47,319 nt of DNA from Minwuia thermotolerans (lineage in GTDB: Bacteria; Pseudomonadota; Alphaproteobacteria; Minwuiales; Minwuiaceae): positions 1 to 47,319 of the forward strand of contig BQJF01000026.1 of assembly GCA_021604565.1 (NCBI GenBank). The letters are read 5' to 3'. Position 1 is the stretch's first letter. Each line of letters opens with the position of its first letter. Shown here one piece after another: positions 17,363 to 26,134 of this stretch. The notes under the pieces are model-generated. The model was given only the letters and a program-made list of their open reading frames with translations. It had not been told where the DNA came from and ran no database searches. The translations under genes and the position numbers were made by a program.

Positions 17363-18247
17363 TCAGCCACGAATCCCTGAAACCCAGTCGGCAATTGCGC
17401 CACCGATCTCGTCGGGTGAGTCTTCCTGGATGAAATGGCTGCCCTTGACGGTGACTTCCGTCTGGTTCTTCCAGCCACGGCAGAAGTCACGGACCTCACC
17501 AGTCAGGATCGCACCCGGCTCCGCATTCACGAACAGTTTCGGCATTTCGTTCTCGGCCATCCAGTCCGAATAGTCCTGCACGATGGCGACAACGTCCGCC
17601 GGCTCGCCTGAAATCGGGATCTGGCGCGGCCAGGTCAGGGTCGGACGACGGTCCTCCCCCGCCTCGGCAAACGGACGGCGATAGACCGCCATTTCCGCAT
17701 CGGTCAGGCCGCGCAGCACGGAACCGGGCAGCACCTTCTCGACGAAGATGTTCTTCTCCAGCACCATCTTCTCCCCGGCGGGCGAACGGAAACCTTCAAA
17801 GACCGGGCGTGACGCTTCGTTCCATTCCTCCCACAGCACCGGTCGCACGATGCCTTCCATATAGGCGATGCCCTGCACCGCCTCCCGATGCCGGTTGGCC
17901 CAGTCGAAACCGAGCGCCGAGCCCCAGTCGTGGATGACGAAGATCGCGTTCCGCGTCACACCCAGGGCCTCCAGCAGACCATCGAGATACTGGCGATGCT
18001 CGACGAAGCGGTACCGGTCCGGTCCGGAGTCAGGCAGCTTCTCCGAGTCCCCCATGCCGATCAGGTCCGGCGCGATGCAGCGGCCCAGTCCCTTCGCATG
18101 CGGCATCACGTTGCGCCAGAGATAGGACGACGTCGGATTGCCATGCAGGAAGACGATGGGATCACCCTCCCCCATCTCGACGTAGGTCATCTTGCGCCCG
18201 TGTACCTCGACTGACTTCTTCGGATGTTCTGCTGTTGAAATTGTCAT
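17363..18247 (-). CDS. Haloalkane dehalogenase (HLD-II type)
   Basis: A 294-residue alpha/beta hydrolase that would cleave carbon-halogen bonds of haloalkanes to give alcohol, halide and a proton. All catalytic residues match LinB/DhaA: nucleophile D107 (HDWGSALG), catalytic acid E131 (YMEGIVRP), base H271 (GSHFIQED), and halide-binding N37 (HGNPTSS) and W108. Even the numbering is nearly that of LinB. There is no secretion signal. The ATG at 18247 follows GGGGAGGACATGAG. It is divergent from a GMC alcohol dehydrogenase, which could oxidise its product. Natural substrate unknown. Confidence 0.94.
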   Translation of the reverse strand: MTISTAEHPKKSVEVHGRKMTYVEMGEGDPIVFLHGNPTSSYLWRNVMPHAKGLGRCIAPDLIGMGDSEKLPDSGPDRYRFVEHRQYLDGLLEALGVTRNAIFVIHDWGSALGFDWANRHREAVQGIAYMEGIVRPVLWEEWNEASRPVFEGFRSPAGEKMVLEKNIFVEKVLPGSVLRGLTDAEMAVYRRPFAEAGEDRRPTLTWPRQIPISGEPADVVAIVQDYSDWMAENEMPKLFVNAEPGAILTGEVRDFCRGWKNQTEVTVKGSHFIQEDSPDEIGGAIADWVSGIRG

Positions 18248-18351
18248 CTCATGTCCTCCCCGGATGTCACATGACAGAGTTGGGGCAAGCTGCGGGGCGG
18301 TCAAGGGGATGACCACCGAATGCAGGAGACCGCCAACCCGTCGGTTCCCGT

Positions 18352-18377
18352 TTGTAATGAACAGCAGTCAGTTGTAA
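18352..18377 (+). promoter_or_regulatory. TTGTAA direct repeat between dehalogenase and GMC genes
   Basis: TTGTAA occurs at 18352-18357 and again at 18372-18377, exactly 20 bp (about two helical turns) apart, in the 164-bp divergent region. It is a possible operator for a regulator that reads two sites on one DNA face. No regulator gene is adjacent. Confidence 0.3.
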
Positions 18378-18411
18378 GCCAGACAGAGGGAAACGCGGGG
18401 AGACGTCAGTC

Positions 18412-20007
18412 ATGGACCAGTTCGATTTCATCATTGTCGGCGGCGGATCCGCGGGCTGCGTGCTTGCCAGCCGCCTGAGCGAGAACCCCGATACATCGGT
18501 TTGCCTGGTCGAGGCCGGAACCACCGGGGACCACTGGTCCATCAACGTGCCCGCCGGTCTGGTCAAGACCATGCAGGACAAGCAGACGAACTGGCTGCTG
18601 CAGACGGAACCACAGCCGAACCTGGGTGGTCGCCGCATGTTCTGGCCCCGCGGCAAGGCGCTCGGCGGCTCCAGCGCGATCAACGGCATGGTCTACATTC
18701 GTGGTCACCGCGCCGATTATGACCGCTGGGCAAGCGAGGAAGGCTGCCCCGGTTGGGACTGGGAGAGTGTGCTGCCGCTGTTCCGCCGGTCGGAGAACAA
18801 TGAACGCATCCAGGATGACCTGCACGGTCAGGGTGGCCCACTGAACGTCATGGATCCGCGCAGCCCAAGCCCGCTGTCACACATGTTCGTCGAGGCTGCG
18901 GCCAGTGCCCAGATCGGCGAGACCGACGATTTCAACGGCCCGAAGCAGGAAGGTGCCGGACTCTATCAGCTCACCCAGAAGGACGGACAGCGCCACAGTG
19001 TCTGGCACGCCTATCTGCAGGGCGTTCAGCGACCCAACCTGCGCATCATCACCGGCGCGCGGGCGACGCGCATCCGTGTCGAGAATGGTCGTGCCGTCGG
19101 CATCGACTTCCGTCGGGAGGGCCAGACAGCCGACGAAAGCATCGGCGCCACGCGGGAGGTGCTGCTGTCGGGCGGTGCGGTGCACTCGCCGCACCTGCTG
19201 CTGCTGTCCGGCATCGGGCCGGGTCAGGTACTCGCCGAGCATGGCATTGCGCAGGTCCGTGAAGCACCGGAGGTCGGTCGCAACCTGCAGGACCACCTCG
19301 ACATCTCACTGGTGCAGCACACTTCGACAAACATCGGTTTCGCGTTCACCTGGCGCGGGTTGAGCCGTCTGCCGGGCGCGATCCGCGAATACCGGAAACA
19401 GCGCACCGGCCTGCTGACCAGCAACTTCGCGGAGGCCGGCATCTTCACGCGCAGCCAGGCCGACGAGCCCCTGCCTGACCTGCAGTATCATTTCCTGCCG
19501 GTGATGAGCGACAACCACGGCAAGACCCGGATCTATTCCCACGGTGTCACGCTGCATTGCTGTGACCTGCGTCCGAAGAGCCGTGGCCACATCGGTCTGG
19601 CGTCCTCCGATCCGATGGCGGATCCGCTGATCGATCCGAATTACCTGGATCACCCGGACGACCTGCAGAAGATGATCCGGGGTGTGGAGATCGGGCGGCA
19701 GGTCTTCGCCGCACCGCCAACCGCACAGCACATGGCGAACGAACTTCATCCCGGCGCCGATGTGCAGGGTCCGGAGGCGCTGGAAGCCTTCGTGCGGCGC
19801 AAGGCGGAGACGATCTATCACCCGGTCGGCAGTTGCCGCATGGGGAAGGACGAAGCCGCCGTCGTGGACCCCGAGCTGCGGGTGCGGGGCGTGGAGGGAC
19901 TGCGGGTTGTCGATGCGTCCGTCATGCCGAGCCTTATCGGCGGCAACACCAATGCGCCCACTGTCATGATCGCGGAACGTGCCGCCGATCTGATCCGGGC
20001 GACCTGA
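18412..20007 (+). CDS. GMC-family alcohol dehydrogenase (choline dehydrogenase-like)
   Basis: A 531-residue FAD enzyme of the glucose-methanol-choline family. The N-terminal dinucleotide fold is IIVGGGSAGCVLASRL. The GMC signature lies in PRGKALGGSSAINGM and the second in GAVHSPHLLLLSGIG. The catalytic His is in IYHPVGSCRMG, with the partner Asn/His region GGNTNAPTVM. Substrates are usually primary alcohols (AlkJ/BetA type). The start follows GGGGAG. Its divergence from the haloalkane dehalogenase suggests oxidation of the alcohol made by that enzyme, an inference from position. Confidence 0.94.
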   Translation: MDQFDFIIVGGGSAGCVLASRLSENPDTSVCLVEAGTTGDHWSINVPAGLVKTMQDKQTNWLLQTEPQPNLGGRRMFWPRGKALGGSSAINGMVYIRGHRADYDRWASEEGCPGWDWESVLPLFRRSENNERIQDDLHGQGGPLNVMDPRSPSPLSHMFVEAAASAQIGETDDFNGPKQEGAGLYQLTQKDGQRHSVWHAYLQGVQRPNLRIITGARATRIRVENGRAVGIDFRREGQTADESIGATREVLLSGGAVHSPHLLLLSGIGPGQVLAEHGIAQVREAPEVGRNLQDHLDISLVQHTSTNIGFAFTWRGLSRLPGAIREYRKQRTGLLTSNFAEAGIFTRSQADEPLPDLQYHFLPVMSDNHGKTRIYSHGVTLHCCDLRPKSRGHIGLASSDPMADPLIDPNYLDHPDDLQKMIRGVEIGRQVFAAPPTAQHMANELHPGADVQGPEALEAFVRRKAETIYHPVGSCRMGKDEAAVVDPELRVRGVEGLRVVDASVMPSLIGGNTNAPTVMIAERAADLIRAT

Positions 20008-20036
20008 GCGTCAATCGCCGGTCGCACGGCAGAAAT

Positions 20037-20062
20037 CAGCCCCGACCTGCTGGCCGGGGCTG
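20037..20062 (-). terminator. Hairpin between convergent genes, likely terminator for the minus strand
   Basis: An 8-bp perfect stem (CAGCCCCG / CGGGGCTG) has a 10-nt loop. On the minus strand it follows the SDR stop by about 11 nt and is followed by ATTTCT, so it could end that transcript. On the plus strand no T-run follows. Confidence 0.55.
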
Positions 20063-20073
20063 CAAGTCGTGGA

Positions 20074-20835
20074 TCAGCGCGGGGCCATGCGGATGGCGCC
20101 GTCGAGGCGGATGGTCTCCCCGTTCAGCATCTGGTTCTCGCAGATGTGGCGGGCGAGCTGGCCGTATTCCGCAGGATCTCCGAGACGCTTCGGGAACGGC
20201 ACCGTTGCGGCCAGTGCTTCCTTCACGTTGTCGGGCAGGCTCTGCAGCATCGGTGTGCCGAACAGACCCGGTGCAATGGTGCAGACGCGGATACCGTCGT
20301 TCATCAGGTCACGTGCGATGGGCAGGGTCATGCCGACAACGCCGCCCTTGGACGCGGAATAGGCTGCCTGACCGATCTGGCCATCGAACGCCGCGACAGA
20401 TGCGGTATTGACGATGACGCCCCGGTCGCCGTTCTCCGTCGGGTCCTGAGCCGCCATTTCCGTGGCCGCAATGCGGATGCAGTTGAACGTACCGATCAGG
20501 TTGACGCTGATGACACGCTGGAACATGTCGAGGGCATGCGGTTCGCCCTTCGACGTGGTCTTCGCGGCAATGCCGATGCCTGCGCAGTTCACCAGGATGC
20601 GGGCCGGGCCGTGAGCCGCCTTCGCCGTTTCGAACGCCGCAACGACGGATGCTTCATCGGCCACGTTGCACTTGGCGAAGACGCCGCCAAGTTCCTTCGC
20701 CATCTTCTGTCCCAGGTCCTCGTTCAGGTCCAGGATCGCGACCTTTGCCCCCGCAGAAGCGAGTTCGCGGGCCGTTGCCTCACCCAGACCGGACGCGCCG
20801 CCGGTAATCACGGCAGCCATACCCTTGAGATTCAT
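20074..20835 (-). CDS. SDR, 3-hydroxyacyl-CoA dehydrogenase type (HSD10-like)
   Basis: A 253-residue classical SDR resembling 17-beta-HSD type 10/2-methyl-3-hydroxybutyryl-CoA dehydrogenase. Motifs are TGGASGLG for NAD, NCAG, catalytic Ser in NTASVAAF, and YSASK. The insert with [16 protein letters not shown] and the C-terminal [13 protein letters not shown] are HSD10-like. It probably oxidises 3-hydroxyacyl-CoA in beta-oxidation or isoleucine breakdown, which fits the acyl-CoA dehydrogenase and hydratase genes nearby. GGGAGGATGAACTG precedes the ATG. Confidence 0.9.
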   Translation of the reverse strand: MNLKGMAAVITGGASGLGEATARELASAGAKVAILDLNEDLGQKMAKELGGVFAKCNVADEASVVAAFETAKAAHGPARILVNCAGIGIAAKTTSKGEPHALDMFQRVISVNLIGTFNCIRIAATEMAAQDPTENGDRGVIVNTASVAAFDGQIGQAAYSASKGGVVGMTLPIARDLMNDGIRVCTIAPGLFGTPMLQSLPDNVKEALAATVPFPKRLGDPAEYGQLARHICENQMLNGETIRLDGAIRMAPR

Positions 20836-20876
20836 CAGTTCATCCTCCCTCTTGCAAAATCACGTTGGGCAGACCT

Positions 20877-21869
20877 CTAGCCGACGCGGAGTGGCTTGTC
20901 AGCACCCTGTTCAGCCGGTTCGACCGATGCTGCCTGCATGGACGTCGTTCCCGTACCCGCCGGACCATCGAACGTGGCCGTTGCAGGCCGGGATTCGTGC
21001 GGTTTCACCTTCGCCTCGCGGCGGGCGATGTAGAGCGTCGACGCAACAATCACCAGCGCCCCCATGACCGTCCAGACATCCGGCACCTCGAAGAACAGGA
21101 AATAGCCGAAGACGCCGGAATAGATCAGGCGGGCATAGTCGAACGGGGTCACCGCCATCGCCTCCCCTGCCGAATAGCCCCGGATCAGCATGGTCTGGCC
21201 GATGGTGCCGCAGCCTGCCAGCGCCAGCAGGATCAGCAGCACCTCCAGGCTCGGCATCTTCCAGAACCAGAGCGCCGGGCCCAGGGTGCAGAGGCTGAGG
21301 ATGATGCTGGACCAGAAGACGAGCGTCGTCGGCGCATCCAGCCGCGACAGGATCTTCATCATGATCGTGATGCCGGCAATCAGGGCTGCTGCGAACAGTG
21401 CCACGAAGGCGATTGGGTCGGTTTCGCCGCCGGGACGCAGCATGATGATGACGCCGATGAAGCCCACGGCCGTGGCAACGGTTCGCCGCATTCGCACCTT
21501 CTCGCCCAGAAAGATCACGGCCAGCGGGATCAGGAACAGCGGCTTGGTGAAACTGAGTGCCGTGACCTGGGCCAGCGGCAGATGCGCGACCGAGTAGAAC
21601 ATGCACAGCATGACCACCCCACCGATCAGCCCCCGGATCAGATGCAGCATCGGGCGCGATGTGCGCACCGTCCCCAGCCCGTGCCGCAGCGCAAAGGGGG
21701 CGACGATGCAGAGGCCCAGGAAAGCACGGAAGAAAGCGATCTGAAACGGGTGCAGTTCCTCTGCCGCCATCTTGATGAAGACGCCCATCGCGGACAGGAA
21801 GATACCCGCCGCCAGCAGCCACAATGCGCCACGCACATTGCCTGGCAGTTGCTCGAACTTCTCGATCAC
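20877..21869 (-). CDS. EamA-family (DMT) membrane transporter
   Basis: A 330-residue protein with ten hydrophobic segments in two EamA repeats (first about 10-150, second about 160-295; GVVMLCMFYSVAHLPLA in the first), typical of drug/metabolite exporters. The C-terminal 35 residues are hydrophilic and probably cytoplasmic. The start is GTG at 21869 with only a weak ribosome binding site; no better start precedes the first membrane helix. It lies 41 bp downstream of the SDR start region on the same strand and is transcribed towards it. Substrate unknown. Confidence 0.88.
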   Translation of the reverse strand: MIEKFEQLPGNVRGALWLLAAGIFLSAMGVFIKMAAEELHPFQIAFFRAFLGLCIVAPFALRHGLGTVRTSRPMLHLIRGLIGGVVMLCMFYSVAHLPLAQVTALSFTKPLFLIPLAVIFLGEKVRMRRTVATAVGFIGVIIMLRPGGETDPIAFVALFAAALIAGITIMMKILSRLDAPTTLVFWSSIILSLCTLGPALWFWKMPSLEVLLILLALAGCGTIGQTMLIRGYSAGEAMAVTPFDYARLIYSGVFGYFLFFEVPDVWTVMGALVIVASTLYIARREAKVKPHESRPATATFDGPAGTGTTSMQAASVEPAEQGADKPLRVG

Positions 21870-21982
21870 TTCAGATCCGGTCTCCGCGCTCTTTGTGGCG
21901 CACTCCCGTCGCGGCCCAACCGCCCCGACAGGCCTTGTCTTCCCCAGTCATAACCCGGATTGGCACCGGAATACCATGATCG

Positions 21983-22035
21983 GCGCCCATACCGGGTAAG
22001 CATGACTGCATCGACAGCGCACCCGCCATGGGCGC
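21983..22035. repeat. 8-bp inverted repeat upstream of pmbA
   Basis: GCGCCCAT at 21983-21990 and ATGGGCGC at 22028-22035 are exact reverse complements 37 nt apart, just upstream of the candidate pmbA -35 box. It may be a chance repeat or a two-site operator. Confidence 0.3.
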
Positions 22036-22043
22036 ACCACCCC

Positions 22044-22073
22044 TTGTGACATGGCAGGCGACACGCCTATATG
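22044..22073 (+). promoter_or_regulatory. Candidate promoter of pmbA
   Basis: TTGTGA (22044-22049) and TATATG (22068-22073) are 18 bp apart, or 17 bp if CTATAT is taken as the -10 box. It lies about 30 nt before the pmbA ATG at 22105, in the 235-bp divergent gap with the EamA gene. Confidence 0.4.
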
Positions 22074-22104
22074 ACGGGCTGCAACTGATCGGGAACATGC
22101 ACAT

Positions 22105-23472
22105 ATGACCAACCGCGCCGCCGCCGAAGCCAGAGCCCTGGAGATGCTGGACGATCTGTTGAACCGGGCCCTGAAGGGCGGCGCCGATGCAGCCGATGCC
22201 GTGATGGTGGAAAGCCGGTCCCTCGGCGCGTCATACCGGCAGGGCAAGCCGGAGGATATCGAACGCTCGGAGAGTTTTGACGTCGGACTGCGCTGCATGG
22301 TCGGCAAGCGGCAGGCTGTCGTGTCCTCCACCGACATGAAACCGGACATGATGGACGAACTCGCCGCGCGCGGTATCGCCATGGCCAAGGCCAGCCCGGA
22401 AGACCCCTGGTGCGGCATCGCCGACGCGGATCAGATCGCGAAGGGCCTGCCCGACCTGGACCTGCATGACCCGACCGTGCCGGAGGTGGAGAGCCTGATC
22501 GTAAGCGCGCGTATCGCCGAGGAGGCCGCGCTGGCCGTCAACGGTGTGAAACAGTCCGAAGGCGCATCCGCCGGATATGGCGCAGGCAGCGTGGCGCTGG
22601 CCATCCGGGGTGATGGCGTCCGCTTCGGTGCAGCCTACTCGACCTCCAGCTTCAGCCTTTCCTGCTCCGTCATCGCGGAGGACGCGGAAGGTCACATGGA
22701 ACGTGACTACGATTTCAGCTCTGTCCGCCACATGTCCGCGCTCGAAGATGCGGCAAAGGTCGGCCGCACCGCCGCAGAAAAGACCGTGAAGCGCGTCGGC
22801 GCGCGCAAGATGCCGTCAGGCAAGGTGCCAGTCGTCTTCGACCCGCGCGTGGCCTCCAGCCTGGTCGGTCATCTGGCCGGGGCCATCAATGGCTCATCGG
22901 TCGCGAGGGGCAGCTCCTTCCTGAAGGACCGGATGGGCCAGCAGATATTCGCCAGCGGTATCCGCATCATCGACGACCCGCTGCGCCAGCGCGGCATGCG
23001 GTCCCGTGCTGTGGATGGGGAAGGTATCGCCGGACGCGAACAGGCCCTGATCGACGACGGTCATCTGCAGACGTGGATTCTCGACTGCGCCTCCGCCCGC
23101 CAACTGGGTCTGCAGACGACGGGACATGCGTCCCGTGGCACGGGTGGACCTCCCTCACCCGGAACCTCCAACCTGTATCTCGCGGCAGGCGATATCTCTG
23201 CCGGTGAGCTGATCCGAAATGTTGGTACTGGATTCTATGTAACTGAATTAATTGGATTTGGTGTGAATGGCGTTACCGGTGACTACAGCCGTGGCGCTGC
23301 CGGTTTCTGGATCGAGAACGGCGAGATCGCCTTTCCGGTGTCGGAGATGACCATCGCCGGAAACCTGAAGGACATGTTCATGCAACTGACGCCCGCGAAT
23401 GATCTGACGTTCCGCTATGGCACCAATGCGCCGACCCTGGTGGTCGAGGGCATGACCGTGGCGGGCAACTGA
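22105..23472 (+). CDS. pmbA: TldE/PmbA protein, partner of the TldD protease
   Basis: A 455-residue member of the TldD/TldE family. PmbA/TldE lacks the HExxxH zinc motif of TldD and forms a heterodimer with it to degrade unfolded peptides and mature some modified peptides (microcin B17 in E. coli). Family motifs are SESFDVGLRC, the GTSNLYL turn and the C-terminal block GTGFYVTELIGFGVN through TIAGNLKDM. No HExxxH is seen, as expected. No tldD is in the window. A 60-bp AT-rich patch encodes part of the conserved C-terminal block (listed separately). The next gene begins 2 nt after the stop. Confidence 0.93.
   Translation: MTNRAAAEARALEMLDDLLNRALKGGADAADAVMVESRSLGASYRQGKPEDIERSESFDVGLRCMVGKRQAVVSSTDMKPDMMDELAARGIAMAKASPEDPWCGIADADQIAKGLPDLDLHDPTVPEVESLIVSARIAEEAALAVNGVKQSEGASAGYGAGSVALAIRGDGVRFGAAYSTSSFSLSCSVIAEDAEGHMERDYDFSSVRHMSALEDAAKVGRTAAEKTVKRVGARKMPSGKVPVVFDPRVASSLVGHLAGAINGSSVARGSSFLKDRMGQQIFASGIRIIDDPLRQRGMRSRAVDGEGIAGREQALIDDGHLQTWILDCASARQLGLQTTGHASRGTGGPPSPGTSNLYLAAGDISAGELIRNVGTGFYVTELIGFGVNGVTGDYSRGAAGFWIENGEIAFPVSEMTIAGNLKDMFMQLTPANDLTFRYGTNAPTLVVEGMTVAGN
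23216..23275 (+). other. AT-rich codon patch inside pmbA
   Basis: Within an otherwise GC-rich gene, bases 23221-23270 contain 18 G/C of 50 (36%) by hand count. Codons such as TTA, ATT, GTA, ACT and GGA, rare elsewhere in this window, cluster here. The encoded residues are the conserved TldE core, so the protein is kept while the DNA composition is not. Confidence 0.7.
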
Positions 23473-23474
23473 GG

Positions 23475-24263
23475 GTGCCGCGCGTTCCTGATCACCTGAG
23501 TGCCGATCACAGCCTGCTGCTGGACGCCGTGCGGCGCGCCGGTGCTGTTGCAATGGAATATTTCGACACCGACCTGAAGACCTGGGACAAGGGCAATGAC
23601 CATCCGGTGACGGAGGCTGACATTGCCGTCGATACCCTGCTGAAACAGCGTCTGACCGAGGCCCGGCCCGACTATGGCTGGCTGTCGGAAGAAACGGCGG
23701 ACGACCCGTCGCGGCTGGACCGGAAGCGGGTCTGGATCGCCGACCCGATCGACGGCACCCGCGCCTTCATGCGCGGTGTACCGGAGTTCACCGTCTGTGT
23801 GGCGCTGGTGGAGGATGGCAAGCCGATCCTGGGGGCGGTCTACAACCCGGCCAAGGACGAGTTCTTCGAGGCCGCGCTGGGCGCGGGGGCAAGGCTGAAC
23901 GGGCAACGCATCACCCCCAGCCTGATCGACAATACCGGTGACGCCCACTACCTGACCGCCAAGCGCAACATGACCTATTTCACCTGGCCGAAGCCGGGTG
24001 ATGACATGCTGTGTACCTGGATGAACTCCATTGCCTACAGGATGGTGCTGGTGGCGGCTGGCCGGTTCGACGCCGCCATTTCCATGGCCGGGAAACACGA
24101 CTGGGACATTGCCGCCGCCGACCTGATCCTGACAGAGGCCGGGGCCTGCTGCACGACCAACACCAACGAAGGCTTCATCTACAACCGGCAACGCCCCCGG
24201 CACCGCAACGTCATCGCCTCCGGCCCCAACATGCACGACGAACTGCTGCGGGTGCTTTCCTGA
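23475..24263 (+). CDS. Inositol monophosphatase-family phosphatase, CysQ-like
   Basis: A 262-residue metal-dependent phosphatase. Metal ligands lie in SEETADD (Glu), ADPIDGTRAF (DxxDGT) and KHDWDIAAAD (WD). The pattern fits 3'(2'),5'-bisphosphate nucleotidase (CysQ) or inositol monophosphatase, and histidinol-phosphate phosphatase is also possible. The start is GTG, 2 nt after the pmbA stop, so the two are co-transcribed; the ribosome binding site overlaps the pmbA stop. Confidence 0.9.
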   Translation: MPRVPDHLSADHSLLLDAVRRAGAVAMEYFDTDLKTWDKGNDHPVTEADIAVDTLLKQRLTEARPDYGWLSEETADDPSRLDRKRVWIADPIDGTRAFMRGVPEFTVCVALVEDGKPILGAVYNPAKDEFFEAALGAGARLNGQRITPSLIDNTGDAHYLTAKRNMTYFTWPKPGDDMLCTWMNSIAYRMVLVAAGRFDAAISMAGKHDWDIAAADLILTEAGACCTTNTNEGFIYNRQRPRHRNVIASGPNMHDELLRVLS

Positions 24264-24291
24264 GACCGGTGCTGAGGATGACTACTCGGCC

Positions 24292-25128
24292 TCAGTCCAT
24301 CCGCAGACCGCCATCCACGTTCAGGGTCTGGCCGGTGATGTAGCTGGCATCATCGCTGGCAAGGAACGCGACCGCCGCGGCCTGTTCCGATACATCACCC
24401 TGACGCCCCAGCGGCACCTGCCTGCGCACGCCCTTCTTGATGCGCTCGAACTCCGTCCCGACATGCCCCGCAACCCGGCGGAACGTGCCGTCCATCATGT
24501 CGGTGTCGGTCGAACCGGGACAGATGCAGTTGACCCGGATACCGGACGCGGCAAGCTCCGCCGCCATCTGCTGGGTCAGTCCAATGACCGCGAACTTGGT
24601 GGCGGAGTAAGCCCCGTAGTTTGCCATTCCGACCCGTCCAGCAGTCGAAGACAGATTCACGATGGCGCCACCGTTCCCGGCGTCGATCATCGCCCGGGCA
24701 CCCGCCTTCGACACGTGATAGACGCCGTTCAGGTTCACATCGACAGTCCGCATCCAGTCCCCGTCATCCATGCTGATGATGGGGGATGCGCCTGCGCCGC
24801 TCGGCACCCCGGCGTTGTTCACCACGATATCGAGCCGCCCGAAGGCATTCAGCGTGCCATCGATCAGGGCCGAGACCTGATCCCGATCGGTGACATCACA
24901 GTCAAGCGCCAGCGCCCGGCGTCCCAGCGCCTCGATCTCCGTGACCAGCGAACTGGTCCCCTGCCAGTCCATCTCGGACTCATGCGCCGGAACCGGTCCG
25001 CCAGCCGAACGTGCCGAGACCACCACATCGGCACCGTCCCGCGCGAGCCGCAGCGCGATGGCCCGCCCAATGCCACGATACCGTGCCGCGCCGGTAACGA
25101 CCGCGACCTTGCCCTTCAGATCAGCCAT
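24292..25128 (-). CDS. Classical SDR oxidoreductase
   Basis: A 278-residue SDR with an intact active site: TGAARYRGIG (one residue longer than the usual TGxxxGIG), NNAG, Ser in NLSSTAG, YSATK, and a C-terminal GQTLNVDGG. An insert around 45-55 (GGPVPAHESEMDWQ) resembles SDRs with mycofactocin-like extended loops, but that link is weak. CAGGAGG precedes the ATG at 25128. The start overlaps the end of the EamA gene by 8 nt, so the two form an operon. Substrate unknown. Confidence 0.9.
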   Translation of the reverse strand: MADLKGKVAVVTGAARYRGIGRAIALRLARDGADVVVSARSAGGPVPAHESEMDWQGTSSLVTEIEALGRRALALDCDVTDRDQVSALIDGTLNAFGRLDIVVNNAGVPSGAGASPIISMDDGDWMRTVDVNLNGVYHVSKAGARAMIDAGNGGAIVNLSSTAGRVGMANYGAYSATKFAVIGLTQQMAAELAASGIRVNCICPGSTDTDMMDGTFRRVAGHVGTEFERIKKGVRRQVPLGRQGDVSEQAAAVAFLASDDASYITGQTLNVDGGLRMD

Positions 25129-26062
25129 TCGGTATCCTCCTGCTTCGACCCCAGCTTACCAGAAGGGGACCTGCCACCGCGCAGGCCAGACCGACCATGA
25201 ACAGCGGCGTGATCACCTCATCCAGCAACAGCGCGCCGAACGCCGTCGCCGCGATAGGACTCAGCGGCACCCAGATCGCCGCGCGTGTCGGTGACAGACG
25301 GCGCAGGCCCCAGTTGAACAGCAACATGCTGGCGGTCCCGCCGAACACGGCCAGATAGATCGCCAGCCACCAGTCATTCTCAGAATATCCCGTCCCCGAG
25401 GTGAACAGCCCCTCCGCGGCGGCGAACGGCAGCATCATGATCACACCGCCCAGCATCGCCAGCAGGGAGATCGGCGCGACCGAATAGCGTTGATACAGAC
25501 GGGCGGAGAAGGCGTTGTAGGTGGCACCGCAACAGACGGCGAGGAAGAACAGTCCCTCCCCCCACAGGCTGTCACCGCCGACGTCCGAACTGAATGCCTT
25601 CTCCCCCACCGCAAGAGAAACACCGGCAAACGAGAGGATGGCGGCGATGGTCATGAACCAGGAAACATGGTCACGACCGCCCGCAGCCGCGATCAGCATC
25701 GTCAGGATCGGGATCAGCGCAAAGATGACCGCGCCACGTGCGGCCGGAATCTCCTGCAGGGCGGTATTAACGAACAGATGGAACAGCCCGAACTGCATGA
25801 CGCCGAGACCGAGCGCGAGCAGGACATCGCCGCGGGCAATCCGCCATTGCGACCGGCGCAGGGCCAGCGGCACCAGACAGGCGGCAGCCAGGAAATAGCG
25901 CAGGAAAGCAAGGGTCGCCGGCGCGTCCGAATGCTCCATGATCGCGCGTGCTGCGACGAAGGAACTGCCCAGCAGGACCACGGAGCAGAACAGCGCAGCA
26001 TGTGGCAGGAAATCCGGCGGTGCGGACGTCACATCCTGGAATCGTTCCTCACCTGTCGACAA
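25121..26062 (-). CDS. EamA-family (DMT) membrane transporter
   Basis: A 313-residue protein with ten hydrophobic segments in two EamA repeats (LGSSFVAARAIMEHS in the first, FGALLLDEVITPLFMVG in the second). The start is probably TTG at 26062: GGGAGG lies about 10 nt upstream, and the next in-frame ATG falls inside the first repeat. Its 3' end overlaps the start of the SDR gene. It probably exports a metabolite; substrate unknown. It is only distantly similar to the EamA protein at 20877-21869. Confidence 0.87.
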   Translation of the reverse strand: MSTGEERFQDVTSAPPDFLPHAALFCSVVLLGSSFVAARAIMEHSDAPATLAFLRYFLAAACLVPLALRRSQWRIARGDVLLALGLGVMQFGLFHLFVNTALQEIPAARGAVIFALIPILTMLIAAAGGRDHVSWFMTIAAILSFAGVSLAVGEKAFSSDVGGDSLWGEGLFFLAVCCGATYNAFSARLYQRYSVAPISLLAMLGGVIMMLPFAAAEGLFTSGTGYSENDWWLAIYLAVFGGTASMLLFNWGLRRLSPTRAAIWVPLSPIAATAFGALLLDEVITPLFMVGLACAVAGPLLVSWGRSRRIPNG

Positions 26063-26134
26063 GGAACCCGCCTCCCCCGCGCTGTCACCCGTGATCAGTC
26101 CACATTCGCATGCGTCGGGGCGGGCTGCAAAGGC

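Noticed and set aside
20865-21953. A 362-codon open frame on the plus strand opposite the EamA gene
   Set aside because: Charged, Gln/His-rich product typical of the antisense of a membrane protein gene.
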